A stretch of 42,134 nucleotides of DNA from positions 1 to 42,134 of the forward strand of contig JAGWXF010000024.1 of the NCBI GenBank assembly GCA_018970025.1, in the 5' to 3' direction. The notes under the pieces were generated by a model. The model did not search any database. It saw only the letters and a program-made list of their open reading frames with translations, and was not told where the DNA came from. Both the position numbers and the translations under genes were made by a program. Below are positions 1 through 7,438 of this stretch, in pieces. The stretch's first letter is position 1, and every line of letters begins with the position of its first letter. This DNA is from Actinomycetales bacterium. GTDB lineage: Bacteria > Actinomycetota > Actinomycetes > S36-B12.

Positions 1-43
1 GCACCGGCTCGCCGGTGCGACGCCGGGAGTCGAACTCGGCGCA
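1..43. repeat. Right half of a palindromic repeat (third family member)
   Basis: The window opens inside a hairpin: GCACCGG, loop CTCG, CCGGTGC, followed by an arm with GACGCC and GGAGTCGAACTCGGCG. The same arm ends the two long palindromes at 22638-22711 and 25061-25128. The 7-bp stem next to the loop differs from those copies in both strands but still pairs fully, so paired changes have kept the hairpin. The left arm lies outside the window. Confidence 0.75.
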
Positions 44-53
44 GAGGGCGCCG

Positions 54-59
54 TAGCCT
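54..59 (+). promoter_or_regulatory. -10 box TAGCCT, leaderless promoter of the HAD gene
   Basis: TAGCCT ends six bases before the ATG at 66 and no Shine-Dalgarno sequence precedes that ATG. This is the usual geometry of an actinobacterial leaderless transcript. No clear -35 box is seen. Confidence 0.5.
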
Positions 60-65
60 GCGGTC

Positions 66-707
66 ATGGTCCACGTCCTGCTCCTGGATCTCGATCGCAC
101 GCTGGTGGACCTGCAGACCTTCACCGACTATGCGGCGGCACTGGTCGATGCCCATGCCATCGCGGGGGACGTGGGATTGGCGCAGGTGCCTGATACCGAC
201 TGGGATCGCCCGACCCAGGCCTGCATGTCCCTGCTCAGCGCCATGGCGGGGACTCCGAGATGGGGCGAGGTCTCGGCTGCCATTGCCTGCCACGAGCGGG
301 CAGCGATCCCGCAGGCGAGGGTGATGCCGACGGTGCTGGACACCCTGCCGCTGCTACGCCGGCACGCGGTGGCGGTGGTGACCCTGCTGCCGACGGACGT
401 GTCCAGCGAGGTCCTGGCAGCCTGCGGGATTGACGTCGGCCCTGGCGCTGCCATCGACCTGGTGGTCGGCCGTGACCCCGGGATGCGGCCCAAGCCGCAT
501 CCCGATGGGCTGCAGTTCGCCTGCCGGGCCTTGGGCCACCGCTGCGAACAGGCAACGATGATCGGGGACTCCACCTGGGATCGCGATGCGGCGCATGCAG
601 CGGGGTCGGCGTTCGTCGGGGTTCCGGCCGTGGAGGGTCAGCTTGGCCCTGGAGTTCGCGAGGCGAGGACGTTTGCGAGCGCCGTGCAGCTCGCGCTGAC
701 TTCGTGA
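66..707 (+). CDS. HAD-superfamily hydrolase (phosphatase-like)
   Basis: A 213-residue haloacid-dehalogenase-fold hydrolase, probably a cytoplasmic phosphatase for a small phosphorylated metabolite. Motif I is LLLDLDRTLVD with the nucleophile Asp8 and acid/base Asp10. Motif III is the lysine of RPKPHPDG (Lys143). Motif IV is MIGDSTWDRD with Asp168 and Asp172 for magnesium. The cap between motifs I and II is about 80 residues and helical, as in the PGP/beta-phosphoglucomutase branch. The length is normal for the family. It is followed by a convergent gene ten bases away. The substrate cannot be read from the sequence. Confidence 0.88.
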   Translation: MVHVLLLDLDRTLVDLQTFTDYAAALVDAHAIAGDVGLAQVPDTDWDRPTQACMSLLSAMAGTPRWGEVSAAIACHERAAIPQARVMPTVLDTLPLLRRHAVAVVTLLPTDVSSEVLAACGIDVGPGAAIDLVVGRDPGMRPKPHPDGLQFACRALGHRCEQATMIGDSTWDRDAAHAAGSAFVGVPAVEGQLGPGVREARTFASAVQLALTS

Positions 708-717
708 CCGGGGCTGC

Positions 718-1122
718 CTACGGCGATGGCTTCGGGCAGAAGAACTCCACCGCGATGCCATCCGGGTCGCGCGCGGTGACAGCCCATCCGTAGGGGACGT
801 CCTCGACGGGGCCGTGCTCGACGCCGAGCTCATCGAGTCGCCTCGACCAGGCATGCACCTCATCGCCTGATGGGCAGCTGATCCCGATGTGATCGAGGCC
901 GACGCGACGTGGGTCGAAGCGATCGACTGGCTCCGTCTGCTCGAACTCGGTGACGCCGATGACCAGGCCCTCGGGCCAGGCCATCCGGATCCGACGCCAC
1001 CCTGGGCCCTCACGATGGACCACGGTGGCCGGGCCCAGGACGTCCTGATACCACTGGGCCGATCGCACCCGGTCGGAGACCGTCAGGGTGAGGTGGTGGA
1101 TGCCGCTCATCCGTGGAGTCAC
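718..1122 (-). CDS. VOC (glyoxalase/bleomycin-resistance fold) protein
   Basis: A 134-residue protein with one vicinal-oxygen-chelate unit. It starts MSGIHHLTLTVSD, the classic first strand with a metal-binding His. The second half shows LDHIGISC and ends DPDGIAVEFFC, whose Glu is the usual last metal ligand. Such proteins act as lyases, dioxygenases or drug-binding proteins; the substrate is not predictable here. The start codon overlaps the stop of the upstream GNAT gene by four bases, so the two are co-transcribed and translationally coupled. Confidence 0.85.
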   Translation of the reverse strand: MTPRMSGIHHLTLTVSDRVRSAQWYQDVLGPATVVHREGPGWRRIRMAWPEGLVIGVTEFEQTEPVDRFDPRRVGLDHIGISCPSGDEVHAWSRRLDELGVEHGPVEDVPYGWAVTARDPDGIAVEFFCPKPSP

Positions 1123-1706
1123 CGTGTGTCCTCCACATCTGCTCCGCCCTGGTCAGCCTGGGTCGGCAGTCGCCGCCACTCGGTGCCCTGATCGAACACC
1201 ACGAAGCCGCGGGCCTGGTAGTTGGCCAGGGCATGGGGTGCATCCAGGGTGCAGGTGTGCACCCACAGTCTCCTGGTCTGCGGCAGGCTCCACGCCACCT
1301 CGATCGCCTTGGTGAGCAGCCATCCGCCAAGACCTAGGCCCAGGAAGCCGGGGAGCAAGCCGAAGTAGGCGAGCTCGACATCGCCGGCCTGGTCGTCGAG
1401 CTCGAAGTAGCCGGCGGGGACGCCGTCGACCCAGCAGGTCACCAGGGTGTGCTGCGGGCGGTCGACCCAGGCGAGCCACTCCTGGGGCGTCCAGGCCGCC
1501 CGGTCGACCCAGTGCCACGCGGCACCGACGGCCTGGTACATGAACCGGGACAGATCAGGTGCGGGCCGCTGGGCCCGCATCAGCGTGGAAGCGACGGCTG
1601 GTTCGGATGCCGGGCGCAGTTCGTGGGCCGCGCGCATCTGCAGGGACCACATCGTCACCTCGGTGGCACCTGGTTCGTTTCCGGGCAGCAGGCTCACGGT
1701 GCTCAA
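1119..1706 (-). CDS. GNAT-family N-acetyltransferase
   Basis: A 195-residue GNAT protein. The acetyl-CoA-binding region is LAYFGLLPGFLGLGLGGWLL, a glycine-rich motif A following the beta-4 strand. The next part, RLWVHTCTLDAPHALANYQARGFVVF, is the usual motif B (a partner side chain plus the YQARGF signature). It is the first gene of a two-gene unit with the VOC protein. The substrate is unknown. GNATs of this shape act on small amines, antibiotics or protein termini. The start at 1706 is the first ATG; a later ATG at codon 19 is possible. Confidence 0.87.
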   Translation of the reverse strand: MSTVSLLPGNEPGATEVTMWSLQMRAAHELRPASEPAVASTLMRAQRPAPDLSRFMYQAVGAAWHWVDRAAWTPQEWLAWVDRPQHTLVTCWVDGVPAGYFELDDQAGDVELAYFGLLPGFLGLGLGGWLLTKAIEVAWSLPQTRRLWVHTCTLDAPHALANYQARGFVVFDQGTEWRRLPTQADQGGADVEDTR

Positions 1707-1763
1707 TCATCCAGGTGACGGGGTCGAGCGGATGCCGACAGACGAAGCGGGTTCTTCGGCATG

Positions 1764-3035
1764 TCACGTCCAAAGGCTGGACACCGGTAGTGCCCAGAGC
1801 CGCTCGCCGAATCTCACCGGTGCCTGACCGGTGTACAGCACCGCTCCCATCCGAAATCGACGTCCGAGGTTGTCACGGAGGAAGGCAAGACTGGTGAAGT
1901 CGCGTGGCCCGGCGGATGCGGCTGCCTTCACCTCAATGCCGACGATTGCCCGCTCATCGTTCTCAAGGATGATGTCGACCTCCTTGCCATTGCGGTCGCG
2001 GAAGTGGTGGAGATTGAAGCGACTGACCGACCAGGTCGACTGACGTCGAAGTTCACCGGCCACGAAGGTCTCCAACAGGCTTCCCGCGTGGATGGCACCG
2101 GCTGCACCAGGCTCCATGGCTGCCGGGGCAAGGTTTTTGAGCCGAGCTGCGAGTCCTGTGTCGAGGAGCGCGATCTTCGGTCGGCCGACAATTCGTTGTG
2201 TCAGGTTGCCACTCCATGCGGGCAGGACCTGAATGAGGTAAAGCGATTGCAGGAGGTTGAGGTACCCCTGGATGCTGGTCTCAGGGATGTCCACGTCGGC
2301 GGCCATGCGTGCTTTGACGAGTTCGCCACTGGAGTTGGCTGCCAGCAGACGGATGATCCGGGGGAGGCGGTCCAGGTGCGAGAGCCTGCTGATGTCGCGA
2401 GCATCCCGGTCGACGATCCGAGTGAGGTAGTTGTCGAACCACGCCTGCCTTCGGCGCCCGGTGCGAACCCGGGCGACGGGGAAGGATCCCTCGCAGAGAA
2501 CGCTCAGGTAGTCCGACCGTGTCATCGTGCCCGTGAGGTCGCTGAGGCTCGTTTCATCGCTGGCGAAGAGTCGTTCGGCGAGATCGTCCCGCCCGCGGGA
2601 AAGCTCGCCTTGGCTCAGGCCATACAACTCGATGGTCTCGGCCCTGCCGGCCAGGCTCTCGTGCTGTCCGGGCATGCGAAGCAGGTCTGCCGAACCCGTG
2701 AGGAGGAACTGCCCCGGTCGCGGATCCGCATCCACGACAGCCTTGATCGCGACGAGGAGCTCCGGCGCCCGCTGAACCTCGTCGATGGCCATGATCGATC
2801 CAGGCCGTTGTCGGACGAAGGAGTCAGGGTCGTTTCGGGCGGCTGCAAGGACCGCGTGGGCGTCAAGGCTGATCAGCGGCGCACCGGAGGCGGCGAGGAA
2901 CTGATGCGCCAGCGTGCTCTTCCCGACCTGGCGCGCGCCCTGGATCACGACGACGGGCGTGTCTGCCATCGCCTCACGCAGGGGTCTCATGGCACGTCGG
3001 GGGAACTCCTCGCGTGCGGGCGCATCGCGTTCCAC
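1764..3035 (-). CDS. AAA ATPase with DUF4143 (nuclease-like) C-terminus
   Basis: A 423-residue ATPase of the AAA_14/DUF4143 family. The Walker A motif GARQVGKST has Lys39, and Walker B is the Asp-Glu of MAIDEVQRAP near residue 85. The sensor-like strand FLLTGSADLL follows. The C-terminal DUF4143 part ends with NGKEVDIIL and GIEVKAA, the D...(E)xK pattern of a PD-(D/E)XK nuclease-like fold. The cellular role of the family is unknown; association with toxin or defence functions is only suspected. The GTG start is set by a -10 box six bases upstream (leaderless). The promoter is overlapped by four 23-bp tandem repeats, suggesting autoregulation. A second family member lies at 15642-16934. Confidence 0.9.
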   Translation of the reverse strand: MERDAPAREEFPRRAMRPLREAMADTPVVVIQGARQVGKSTLAHQFLAASGAPLISLDAHAVLAAARNDPDSFVRQRPGSIMAIDEVQRAPELLVAIKAVVDADPRPGQFLLTGSADLLRMPGQHESLAGRAETIELYGLSQGELSRGRDDLAERLFASDETSLSDLTGTMTRSDYLSVLCEGSFPVARVRTGRRRQAWFDNYLTRIVDRDARDISRLSHLDRLPRIIRLLAANSSGELVKARMAADVDIPETSIQGYLNLLQSLYLIQVLPAWSGNLTQRIVGRPKIALLDTGLAARLKNLAPAAMEPGAAGAIHAGSLLETFVAGELRRQSTWSVSRFNLHHFRDRNGKEVDIILENDERAIVGIEVKAAASAGPRDFTSLAFLRDNLGRRFRMGAVLYTGQAPVRFGERLWALPVSSLWT

Positions 3036-3041
3036 CGTCCG

Positions 3042-3047
3042 AACGTA
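3042..3047 (-). promoter_or_regulatory. -10 box TACGTT of the first DUF4143 gene
   Basis: On the minus strand TACGTT lies six bases before the GTG at 3035 with no ribosome binding site between, which predicts a leaderless mRNA. Its first bases belong to the nearest 23-bp repeat, so repeat binding would directly affect promoter use. Confidence 0.5.
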
Positions 3048-3137
3048 CCCCCTGACTCGCGGATTCGCTACCCCCTTACTCGCGGATTCGCTACCCCCTG
3101 ACTCGCGGATTCGCTACCCCCTTACTCGCGGATTCGC
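3046..3137. repeat. Four tandem 23-bp repeats over the DUF4143 promoter
   Basis: Units 3046-3068, 3069-3091, 3092-3114 and 3115-3137 are each 23 bp, built as TACCCCCTNACTCGCGGATT plus CGC. They differ only at base 9, which alternates G, T, G, T, so the array looks like a duplicated 46-bp dimer. The array begins inside the -10 box of the minus-strand ATPase gene and runs upstream across its -35 region. The lack of spacers rules out CRISPR. A role as a multi-site operator is inferred from its position. Confidence 0.9.
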
Positions 3138-3222
3138 TGGACGACTTCTCGGTGATTTGCGGCATCCCGTCCGTAGTGATTGAATCCTCAACTACCACGG
3201 ATCAGGCGTCAACCAAGGAGCC

Positions 3223-3837
3223 ATGATGAGCACAGCAGCGCAGGCGACGTCCCGAGCCGTCGACGATCGCACCGCAGACCTGCTGTTCCGGGATGCCCAC
3301 ACGGCGTACCACTTCACTGACCAGCCGGTGACCGACGAGCAGCTGCATGCCATCTACGACCTCGTGCGCTTCGGGCCGACCGCCATGAACGCACAGCCGC
3401 TGCGCATCGCCTACATCCGCAGCCCGGCGGCCAAGGCCCGCCTGCTGCCCTTGCTCGCGGAGGGCAACCGAGCGAAGTCGCAGTCGGCGCCGGTGGTGGC
3501 GATTCTCGCGGCAGACACCGAGTTCCATGAGCACCTCGACCGCCTGCTGCCCCAGCAGGCCGGTGCGAAGGACCGGTTCGCCGACCTCGATGCCCGGGTG
3601 CAGGCCGCCATGTTCAATGCCACCCTGCAGGCCGGCTACTTCATCATCGCCGCACGATCCCTGGGCCTGGATGCAGGACCGATGGGCGGATTCGACCGGC
3701 AGGGGATCGATGCCGAGTTCTTCGCCGGCACCGGGCTGCGCTCGATCCTGGTGGTGAACCTCGGGTACGTATCCGACTCCGGTCGGCGGCCGCGCAATCC
3801 GCGCCTCGCGCCGAATGAGGCCGTCACCATCCAGTAG
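3223..3837 (+). CDS. Nitroreductase-family protein, RutE/malonic semialdehyde reductase type
   Basis: A 204-residue FMN-dependent oxidoreductase of the RutE/HadB-like nitroreductase branch. The signatures are FGPTAMNAQPLRI near residue 50 (phosphate and flavin contacts), a long mid-region helix with FNATLQAGYFIIAARSLGLDAGPMGGFD, and the end NLGYVSDSGRRPRNPRLAPNEAV. RutE reduces 3-hydroxyacrylate/malonic semialdehyde in uracil breakdown, but no other rut gene is nearby, so this may be a generic NAD(P)H reductase. Two ATGs lie in tandem (3223 and 3226). An AAGGAG element at 3215-3220 is better spaced for the second. It sits 39 bp before nagA, which has its own -10 box. Confidence 0.85.
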   Translation: MMSTAAQATSRAVDDRTADLLFRDAHTAYHFTDQPVTDEQLHAIYDLVRFGPTAMNAQPLRIAYIRSPAAKARLLPLLAEGNRAKSQSAPVVAILAADTEFHEHLDRLLPQQAGAKDRFADLDARVQAAMFNATLQAGYFIIAARSLGLDAGPMGGFDRQGIDAEFFAGTGLRSILVVNLGYVSDSGRRPRNPRLAPNEAVTIQ

Positions 3838-3863
3838 GCCACTCAGGCTCGCCTTGCCGGGGG

Positions 3864-3869
3864 TAGCCT
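3864..3869 (+). promoter_or_regulatory. -10 box TAGCCT, leaderless promoter of nagA
   Basis: TAGCCT ends seven bases before the nagA ATG at 3877, with no Shine-Dalgarno between. It is identical to the box in front of the HAD gene at 54-59. It suggests nagA is transcribed separately from the upstream oxidoreductase gene. Confidence 0.5.
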
Positions 3870-3876
3870 CACGGCA

Positions 3877-4959
3877 ATGGAGCTGATCGTGCGAGCCTCG
3901 AACGCCACGATCGGCATCCGTGACGGCCTGATCGTCGAACCTGCGCAGGGCACGGTCATCGATCAGCCAGGCCTGAGCGTCCATCCGGGGTTTGTCGACC
4001 AGCACTGCCATGGCGGCGCTGGTCATGCCTTCGGCGATGGCGACGTGGATGCCATCGCCGCCGCGCACCTGCGCGCTGGGACGACCTCGCTGATGGCCAG
4101 CCTGGTCTCGGCGCCGCGGGAGATCCTGGTGAGCCAGGTGCGGGCCCTGGCACCGCGAGTCCATGACGGCACCCTCGTCGGCATCCACCTCGAGGGCCCG
4201 TGGCTGGCACGTTCCCGATGCGGTGCCCACGACCCCCTGGCCCTGCGCGAGCCCACGATGGACGAGGCCAGGGCATTGCTCGATGCCGGCGGCGGTGCCG
4301 TCCGCATGGTGACGATCGCACCAGAGCTGGCAGGGGCCGCCGAGGTGATCGGCCATCTCGTAGAGCGCGGGGTGATCGTGGCGATCGGGCATACCGACTG
4401 CACCGAGCAGCAGGCGCGGCAGGCGATCGCTGCCGGGGCAACCGTGGCGACGCACCTGTTCAATGCGATGCCGGCCCTGCACCATCGCGAGCCGGGCCCG
4501 ATCCCGGCCCTGCTGGCCGACCCCCGCGTCACCGTGGAGCTGATCGCCGATGGCGTGCACGTCGCGCCGAGCATCCTCGCGCTGGCCGGTCGGACCGCTG
4601 GGGCGAGCCGCACCGCCCTGGTGTCGGATGCGATGGCCGCCGCCTGCATGGGCGATGGCCGCTATGCCCTGGGCAGCCTGGAGGTCGAGGTCGTGGACGG
4701 CATTGCCAGGGTTGCCGGGACCTCGACCCTGGCGGGCAGCACCCTGACCATGGCTGGAGCCGTGCGGACCATGGCCAAGGCGACGGGAGACCTGGGCACT
4801 GCCGTCGACATGGCGACCGCTACGCCGGCGCGCTGCCTGGGCCTGGACGATCGGGGCGCGCTGGAGCCCGGCATGCGTGCCGACCTCGTGCTGCTCGACT
4901 CGGATGCGCAGGTGCGCGGGGTGATGCGCGGTGGCTCCTGGGTCATCGAGCCCGCCTGA
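3877..4959 (+). CDS. nagA: N-acetylglucosamine-6-phosphate deacetylase
   Basis: NagA hydrolyses GlcNAc-6-phosphate to glucosamine-6-phosphate and acetate in the cytoplasm. This 360-residue amidohydrolase has the family landmarks: PGFVDQHCHGG with the metal-site pair His43/His45, IHLEGPW with metal ligand Glu106, IGHTDC (His172), THLFNAMPALHHREPG (His193) and the catalytic aspartate in LVSDAMA (Asp251). It ends with the usual amidohydrolase beta-sandwich (LEPGMRADLVLLD). It precedes a ROK kinase by 35 bp and shares the locus with GH84 and importer genes, which supports a GlcNAc-salvage role. No nagB deaminase gene is seen in the window. Confidence 0.95.
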   Translation: MELIVRASNATIGIRDGLIVEPAQGTVIDQPGLSVHPGFVDQHCHGGAGHAFGDGDVDAIAAAHLRAGTTSLMASLVSAPREILVSQVRALAPRVHDGTLVGIHLEGPWLARSRCGAHDPLALREPTMDEARALLDAGGGAVRMVTIAPELAGAAEVIGHLVERGVIVAIGHTDCTEQQARQAIAAGATVATHLFNAMPALHHREPGPIPALLADPRVTVELIADGVHVAPSILALAGRTAGASRTALVSDAMAAACMGDGRYALGSLEVEVVDGIARVAGTSTLAGSTLTMAGAVRTMAKATGDLGTAVDMATATPARCLGLDDRGALEPGMRADLVLLDSDAQVRGVMRGGSWVIEPA

Positions 4960-4994
4960 GCCGCCGCTGACCGGGTACGCGTATATGGAACGGT

Positions 4995-5873
4995 GTGATG
5001 GTGGATACCTGCCTGGCCATTGACATCGGCGGAACCTCGATCAAGTCGGGTCACGTCGATGCATCTGGTTCGCTCGTCGGCGAGATTCGCATGACTGCCG
5101 TTGGCGATGATCCGCTGGGGACCGTGCTTGGCATCGCACGCGAGGCACGTGACACGACCCGAGCCATTGGCGTCGGGTCCCCTGGCTATCTCAGTGCCGA
5201 TCGAACCCAGGTTGCCTATGCCGTCAACCTGGGGTGGCGTGATGTCGACCTGGTCGATCGCCTGCAGGACGCAACGGGGCGCACGGTCGTGCTGGAGGGG
5301 GATGCGAATGCCGCAGCGCTTGCCGAGTCGCGCGTCGGTGCCGGCCAGGGCCAGTCAAGTGTGCTGGTGGTGACCCTAGGCACGGGAATCGGCATCGGGT
5401 TCACCGTCCAGGGCCAGGTGTTCCTCGGCGCTCAGGGATTCGCCGGCCAGGCCGGGCACATGCCCGTCCACGGTGAGAGTGCCTGCTGCGACTGCGGGAG
5501 AGTCGGTTGCTGGGAGATCTCCGCGAGCACCCGCGGCTTCGAGCGGATGCTCGATGGCACGCCCCTGGAGGGCCACGGAGCCCGCGAGGCGCTGCGTCGA
5601 TCAGCACTCGGCGACGTCGACGCGCAGGAGGCGGTGCAGGCCTGGACGGCGAGCATCACTGCCGGGTTGATCCCGCTCATCTGCATGCTCGACCCAGCCT
5701 GCATCGTGATCGCCGGGGCGGTGAGCGAATCCGGCTCGGCCTTCCTGCCGCAGTTGCGGGAGCGCATCGCACATGCCTCGGCAGGCCAGGTGATCGGGGT
5801 CTATCCGGCGCGCCTCGGGCCAGCTGCCGGGGTCATCGGAGCGGGATTGCTCGCCTGGGATCAGGTGCGCTGA
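4995..5873 (+). CDS. ROK-family sugar kinase (probable N-acetylglucosamine kinase)
   Basis: A 292-residue ROK kinase without the N-terminal winged helix of ROK repressors. The N-terminal phosphate loop is AIDIGGTSIKSG (residues 8-19). The second ATP-binding segment is VLVVTLGTGIGIG. The zinc site HMP...CCDCGRVGCWE uses His155 and Cys165/167/172. Next to nagA and GH84 it most likely phosphorylates GlcNAc at O6, though glucose or ManNAc kinase activity is possible. The start can be GTG 4995 or ATG 4998. A TATATG sequence at 4982-4987 lies seven bases before the GTG and could be a leaderless promoter. Confidence 0.9.
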   Translation: MMVDTCLAIDIGGTSIKSGHVDASGSLVGEIRMTAVGDDPLGTVLGIAREARDTTRAIGVGSPGYLSADRTQVAYAVNLGWRDVDLVDRLQDATGRTVVLEGDANAAALAESRVGAGQGQSSVLVVTLGTGIGIGFTVQGQVFLGAQGFAGQAGHMPVHGESACCDCGRVGCWEISASTRGFERMLDGTPLEGHGAREALRRSALGDVDAQEAVQAWTASITAGLIPLICMLDPACIVIAGAVSESGSAFLPQLRERIAHASAGQVIGVYPARLGPAAGVIGAGLLAWDQVR

Positions 5874-5895
5874 CGCAAGGCTTCGGGCATGGACG

Positions 5896-6498
5896 TCACA
5901 GGGTGCGCACGAGGTAGCTATGACCGCCGACGCACGGGCCCTGGACAAAGCCGAGATGCGCATAGAAGCCTCGGGCCCGAAGGTTCTCCGGGCTGACGTC
6001 GAGGTGGATGCCGGGAGCGCCGGCATCCCGCACGACGTCGAGCGCGGCCTGCATCAGCGATCGTCCCAGGCCCTGGCCCTGGGCCACTGGCAGCAGGTCG
6101 ATATGGGCCTGCGCCGGATACGGGTCGGCGACGATCGACTCCAGGTGCAGCCCGTGATGGAGTCGCTCGATGGCCCAGCGATCCTGGTCCGTCCAATGAC
6201 CATCGGCGAGTTGGTCCAGCGGATACGCACGGCGCAGGGGCGGTGCCCACACGTCATTGAAGAAGGCCTCGAACGCCCGGGTGTCCGGCGCGGCAATGGA
6301 GTAGCCGACGATGTCCGAGCCGTCCACGAGGGCGAAGGTGGTCGCCTGCTCGAAGGCGAGGTACGGGCCGACGAAGTTGTGGCCGACCAGATTCGGGTCA
6401 CTCCACAGGTGCGTGCCATCGTCACCGTTGGCTGAGGTGCGCAGGCAGACTCGGTACAGGCCCTCGCGGTCGTCCTCGGTCGCCAGGCGGATCTGCAT
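5896..6498 (-). CDS. GNAT acetyltransferase resembling the HAT-like domain of animal O-GlcNAcase
   Basis: A 200-residue GNAT protein. Residues 18-31 (CLRTSANGDDGTHL) and the following FVGPYLAFE, GYSIAAPDTRAF and GFYAHLGF segments closely resemble, from memory, the C-terminal HAT-like domain of human OGA (CLRT..DG.DGT.L, FVG..L, GYA.GT.D...F). Unlike the human domain, the acetyl-CoA loop is intact here (QGQGLG, residues 140-145), so this copy should bind acetyl-CoA. It is divergent from the GntR regulator and 1.7 kb from the GH84 gene, the partner of this domain in animals. The acceptor substrate is unknown; an amino sugar is a reasonable guess. Confidence 0.85.
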   Translation of the reverse strand: MQIRLATEDDREGLYRVCLRTSANGDDGTHLWSDPNLVGHNFVGPYLAFEQATTFALVDGSDIVGYSIAAPDTRAFEAFFNDVWAPPLRRAYPLDQLADGHWTDQDRWAIERLHHGLHLESIVADPYPAQAHIDLLPVAQGQGLGRSLMQAALDVVRDAGAPGIHLDVSPENLRARGFYAHLGFVQGPCVGGHSYLVRTL

Positions 6499-6548
6499 GA
6501 TGCGATCGTGCCATTCCGCCTCGACCGACCGGCAGCGGCGTCCCAGGA

Positions 6549-6564
6549 AGTGGTCTACTACCGG
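6549..6564. promoter_or_regulatory. DasR-like half operator, TGGTCTA site 1
   Basis: AGTGGTCTACTACCGG contains the 7-mer TGGTCTA, one half of the Streptomyces DasR/HutC operator (TGGTCTAGACCA). The second half is degenerate (GGT-N5-ACC). It lies in the divergent region between the HAT-like GNAT and the GntR gene, 51 bp upstream of the GNAT start. Confidence 0.4.
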
Positions 6565-6634
6565 GGCGATCCCGGGACCCGAAAACCCATGTAGATACGC
6601 GCATCATCCACCACCGGGGCGGAATGCATGCCAG

Positions 6635-6650
6635 ATTGGTCTAACGAGGT
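6635..6650. promoter_or_regulatory. DasR-like half operator, TGGTCTA site 2
   Basis: ATTGGTCTAACGAGGT shares TGGTCTA with the site at 6549-6564, in the same orientation. The two 7-mers start 86 bp apart (6551 and 6637). Only the left half matches the known HutC-type consensus, so this is a weak operator at best. Confidence 0.35.
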
Positions 6651-6671
6651 CCGAGAATGCCGCATGCCCGG

Positions 6672-6698
6672 CGACTCGGCCCCCTAGCGTCCGAGTCG
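6672..6698. promoter_or_regulatory. Inverted repeat around the GntR -10 box (autoregulatory operator)
   Basis: CGACTCGG (6672-6679) and CCGAGTCG (6691-6698) are perfect 8-bp inverted arms separated by 11 bases that contain the -10-like TAGCGT (6685-6690). The transcript would start near 6697, ten bases before the GntR ATG with its GGAGG ribosome site. Binding here would block the promoter, the usual negative autoregulation design. Confidence 0.6.
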
Positions 6699-6706
6699 GA
6701 GGTGCG

Positions 6707-7438
6707 ATGCCCCTGCCACCAGATGCACGAAGCCGAGTGCGGCAGGCGCTACAGGAGATGATCGCGACCGCAGTGCCAGGAGCCCGACTGCCGAGCGAGC
6801 GCGTCCTGTGTGCCCGGCTGGGGGTTGCCCGGATGACCCTGCGCACCGCGATGGACCAGCTCGTGCACGACGGCGTGCTCGAGCGACGGCGCGGTTCCGG
6901 GACGTTCGTCCGCCGGCCCATGCTGGCCAGCCGGCTGCAACTGCTGTCCTTCACCGAGGAGATGCGGCTGCGCGGCCTGGTGCCGACCACGCGGGTGGTC
7001 GAGATCGAGGCGGTCGAGGTGCCGCGGCCACTCGCCCGTGCGCTCCATCTGGCACTGCCGGCAACCGCGACCCGCATCACCCGGGTGCGCTGCGGCGATG
7101 GAGATCCGATCGGCGTCGAGACGGTGCACATCCCGGCGTGGACCGGCATGACGTTCACCGCAGCCGAGCTCGAGGGCTCGCTCTACCAGGCCGTGCGCGG
7201 CCGGTACGGGATCGAGGTTGCCTCGGCGAGCATGCACATCCGCGTCGACCGGCCGGATCCTGCGGTGTCAGCGCATCTCGAGCTCGAAGCCGGCAGCGAC
7301 GCGCTGCGAATCGAGATGATCGACGCGGACGCCGCCGGACGGCCGATCATGGCGGCCCTGTGCTGGTACCACCCCGAGCGCTACCAGATCGAGCTCACCA
7401 CCGCGGCGACCAGGCGAATGGCCGGCCATGCGCGCTGA
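6707..7438 (+). CDS. GntR-family (HutC/UTRA) transcriptional regulator
   Basis: A 243-residue regulator of the HutC subfamily, the same class as NagR/DasR. An N-terminal winged helix spans about residues 1-70 (RLPSERVLCARLGVARMTLRTAMDQLVHDGVLERRRGSGTFV shows the GntR recognition helix and wing). A UTRA effector domain follows (LQLLSFTEEMRLRGLVPTTRV to the C-terminus), which in relatives binds GlcN-6-P or GlcNAc-6-P. The reading frame is open further upstream to 6311, but ATG 6707 is preceded by GGAGG and begins right at the winged helix. It overlaps the SIS gene by 11 bases. Candidate operators surround its promoter. Confidence 0.92.
   Translation: MPLPPDARSRVRQALQEMIATAVPGARLPSERVLCARLGVARMTLRTAMDQLVHDGVLERRRGSGTFVRRPMLASRLQLLSFTEEMRLRGLVPTTRVVEIEAVEVPRPLARALHLALPATATRITRVRCGDGDPIGVETVHIPAWTGMTFTAAELEGSLYQAVRGRYGIEVASASMHIRVDRPDPAVSAHLELEAGSDALRIEMIDADAAGRPIMAALCWYHPERYQIELTTAATRRMAGHAR

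Noticed and set aside
2004..3101. A 365-codon plus-strand frame opposite the first DUF4143 gene
   Set aside because: It is antisense to a well-supported ATPase gene and has no recognisable motif.
3046..3137. The 23-bp repeats as a CRISPR array
   Set aside because: The units are directly joined with no unique spacers and no cas genes are near.
6311..6706. An N-terminal extension of the GntR regulator
   Set aside because: It would overlap the divergent GNAT gene and lacks similarity; GGAGG precedes ATG 6707 at the winged helix.
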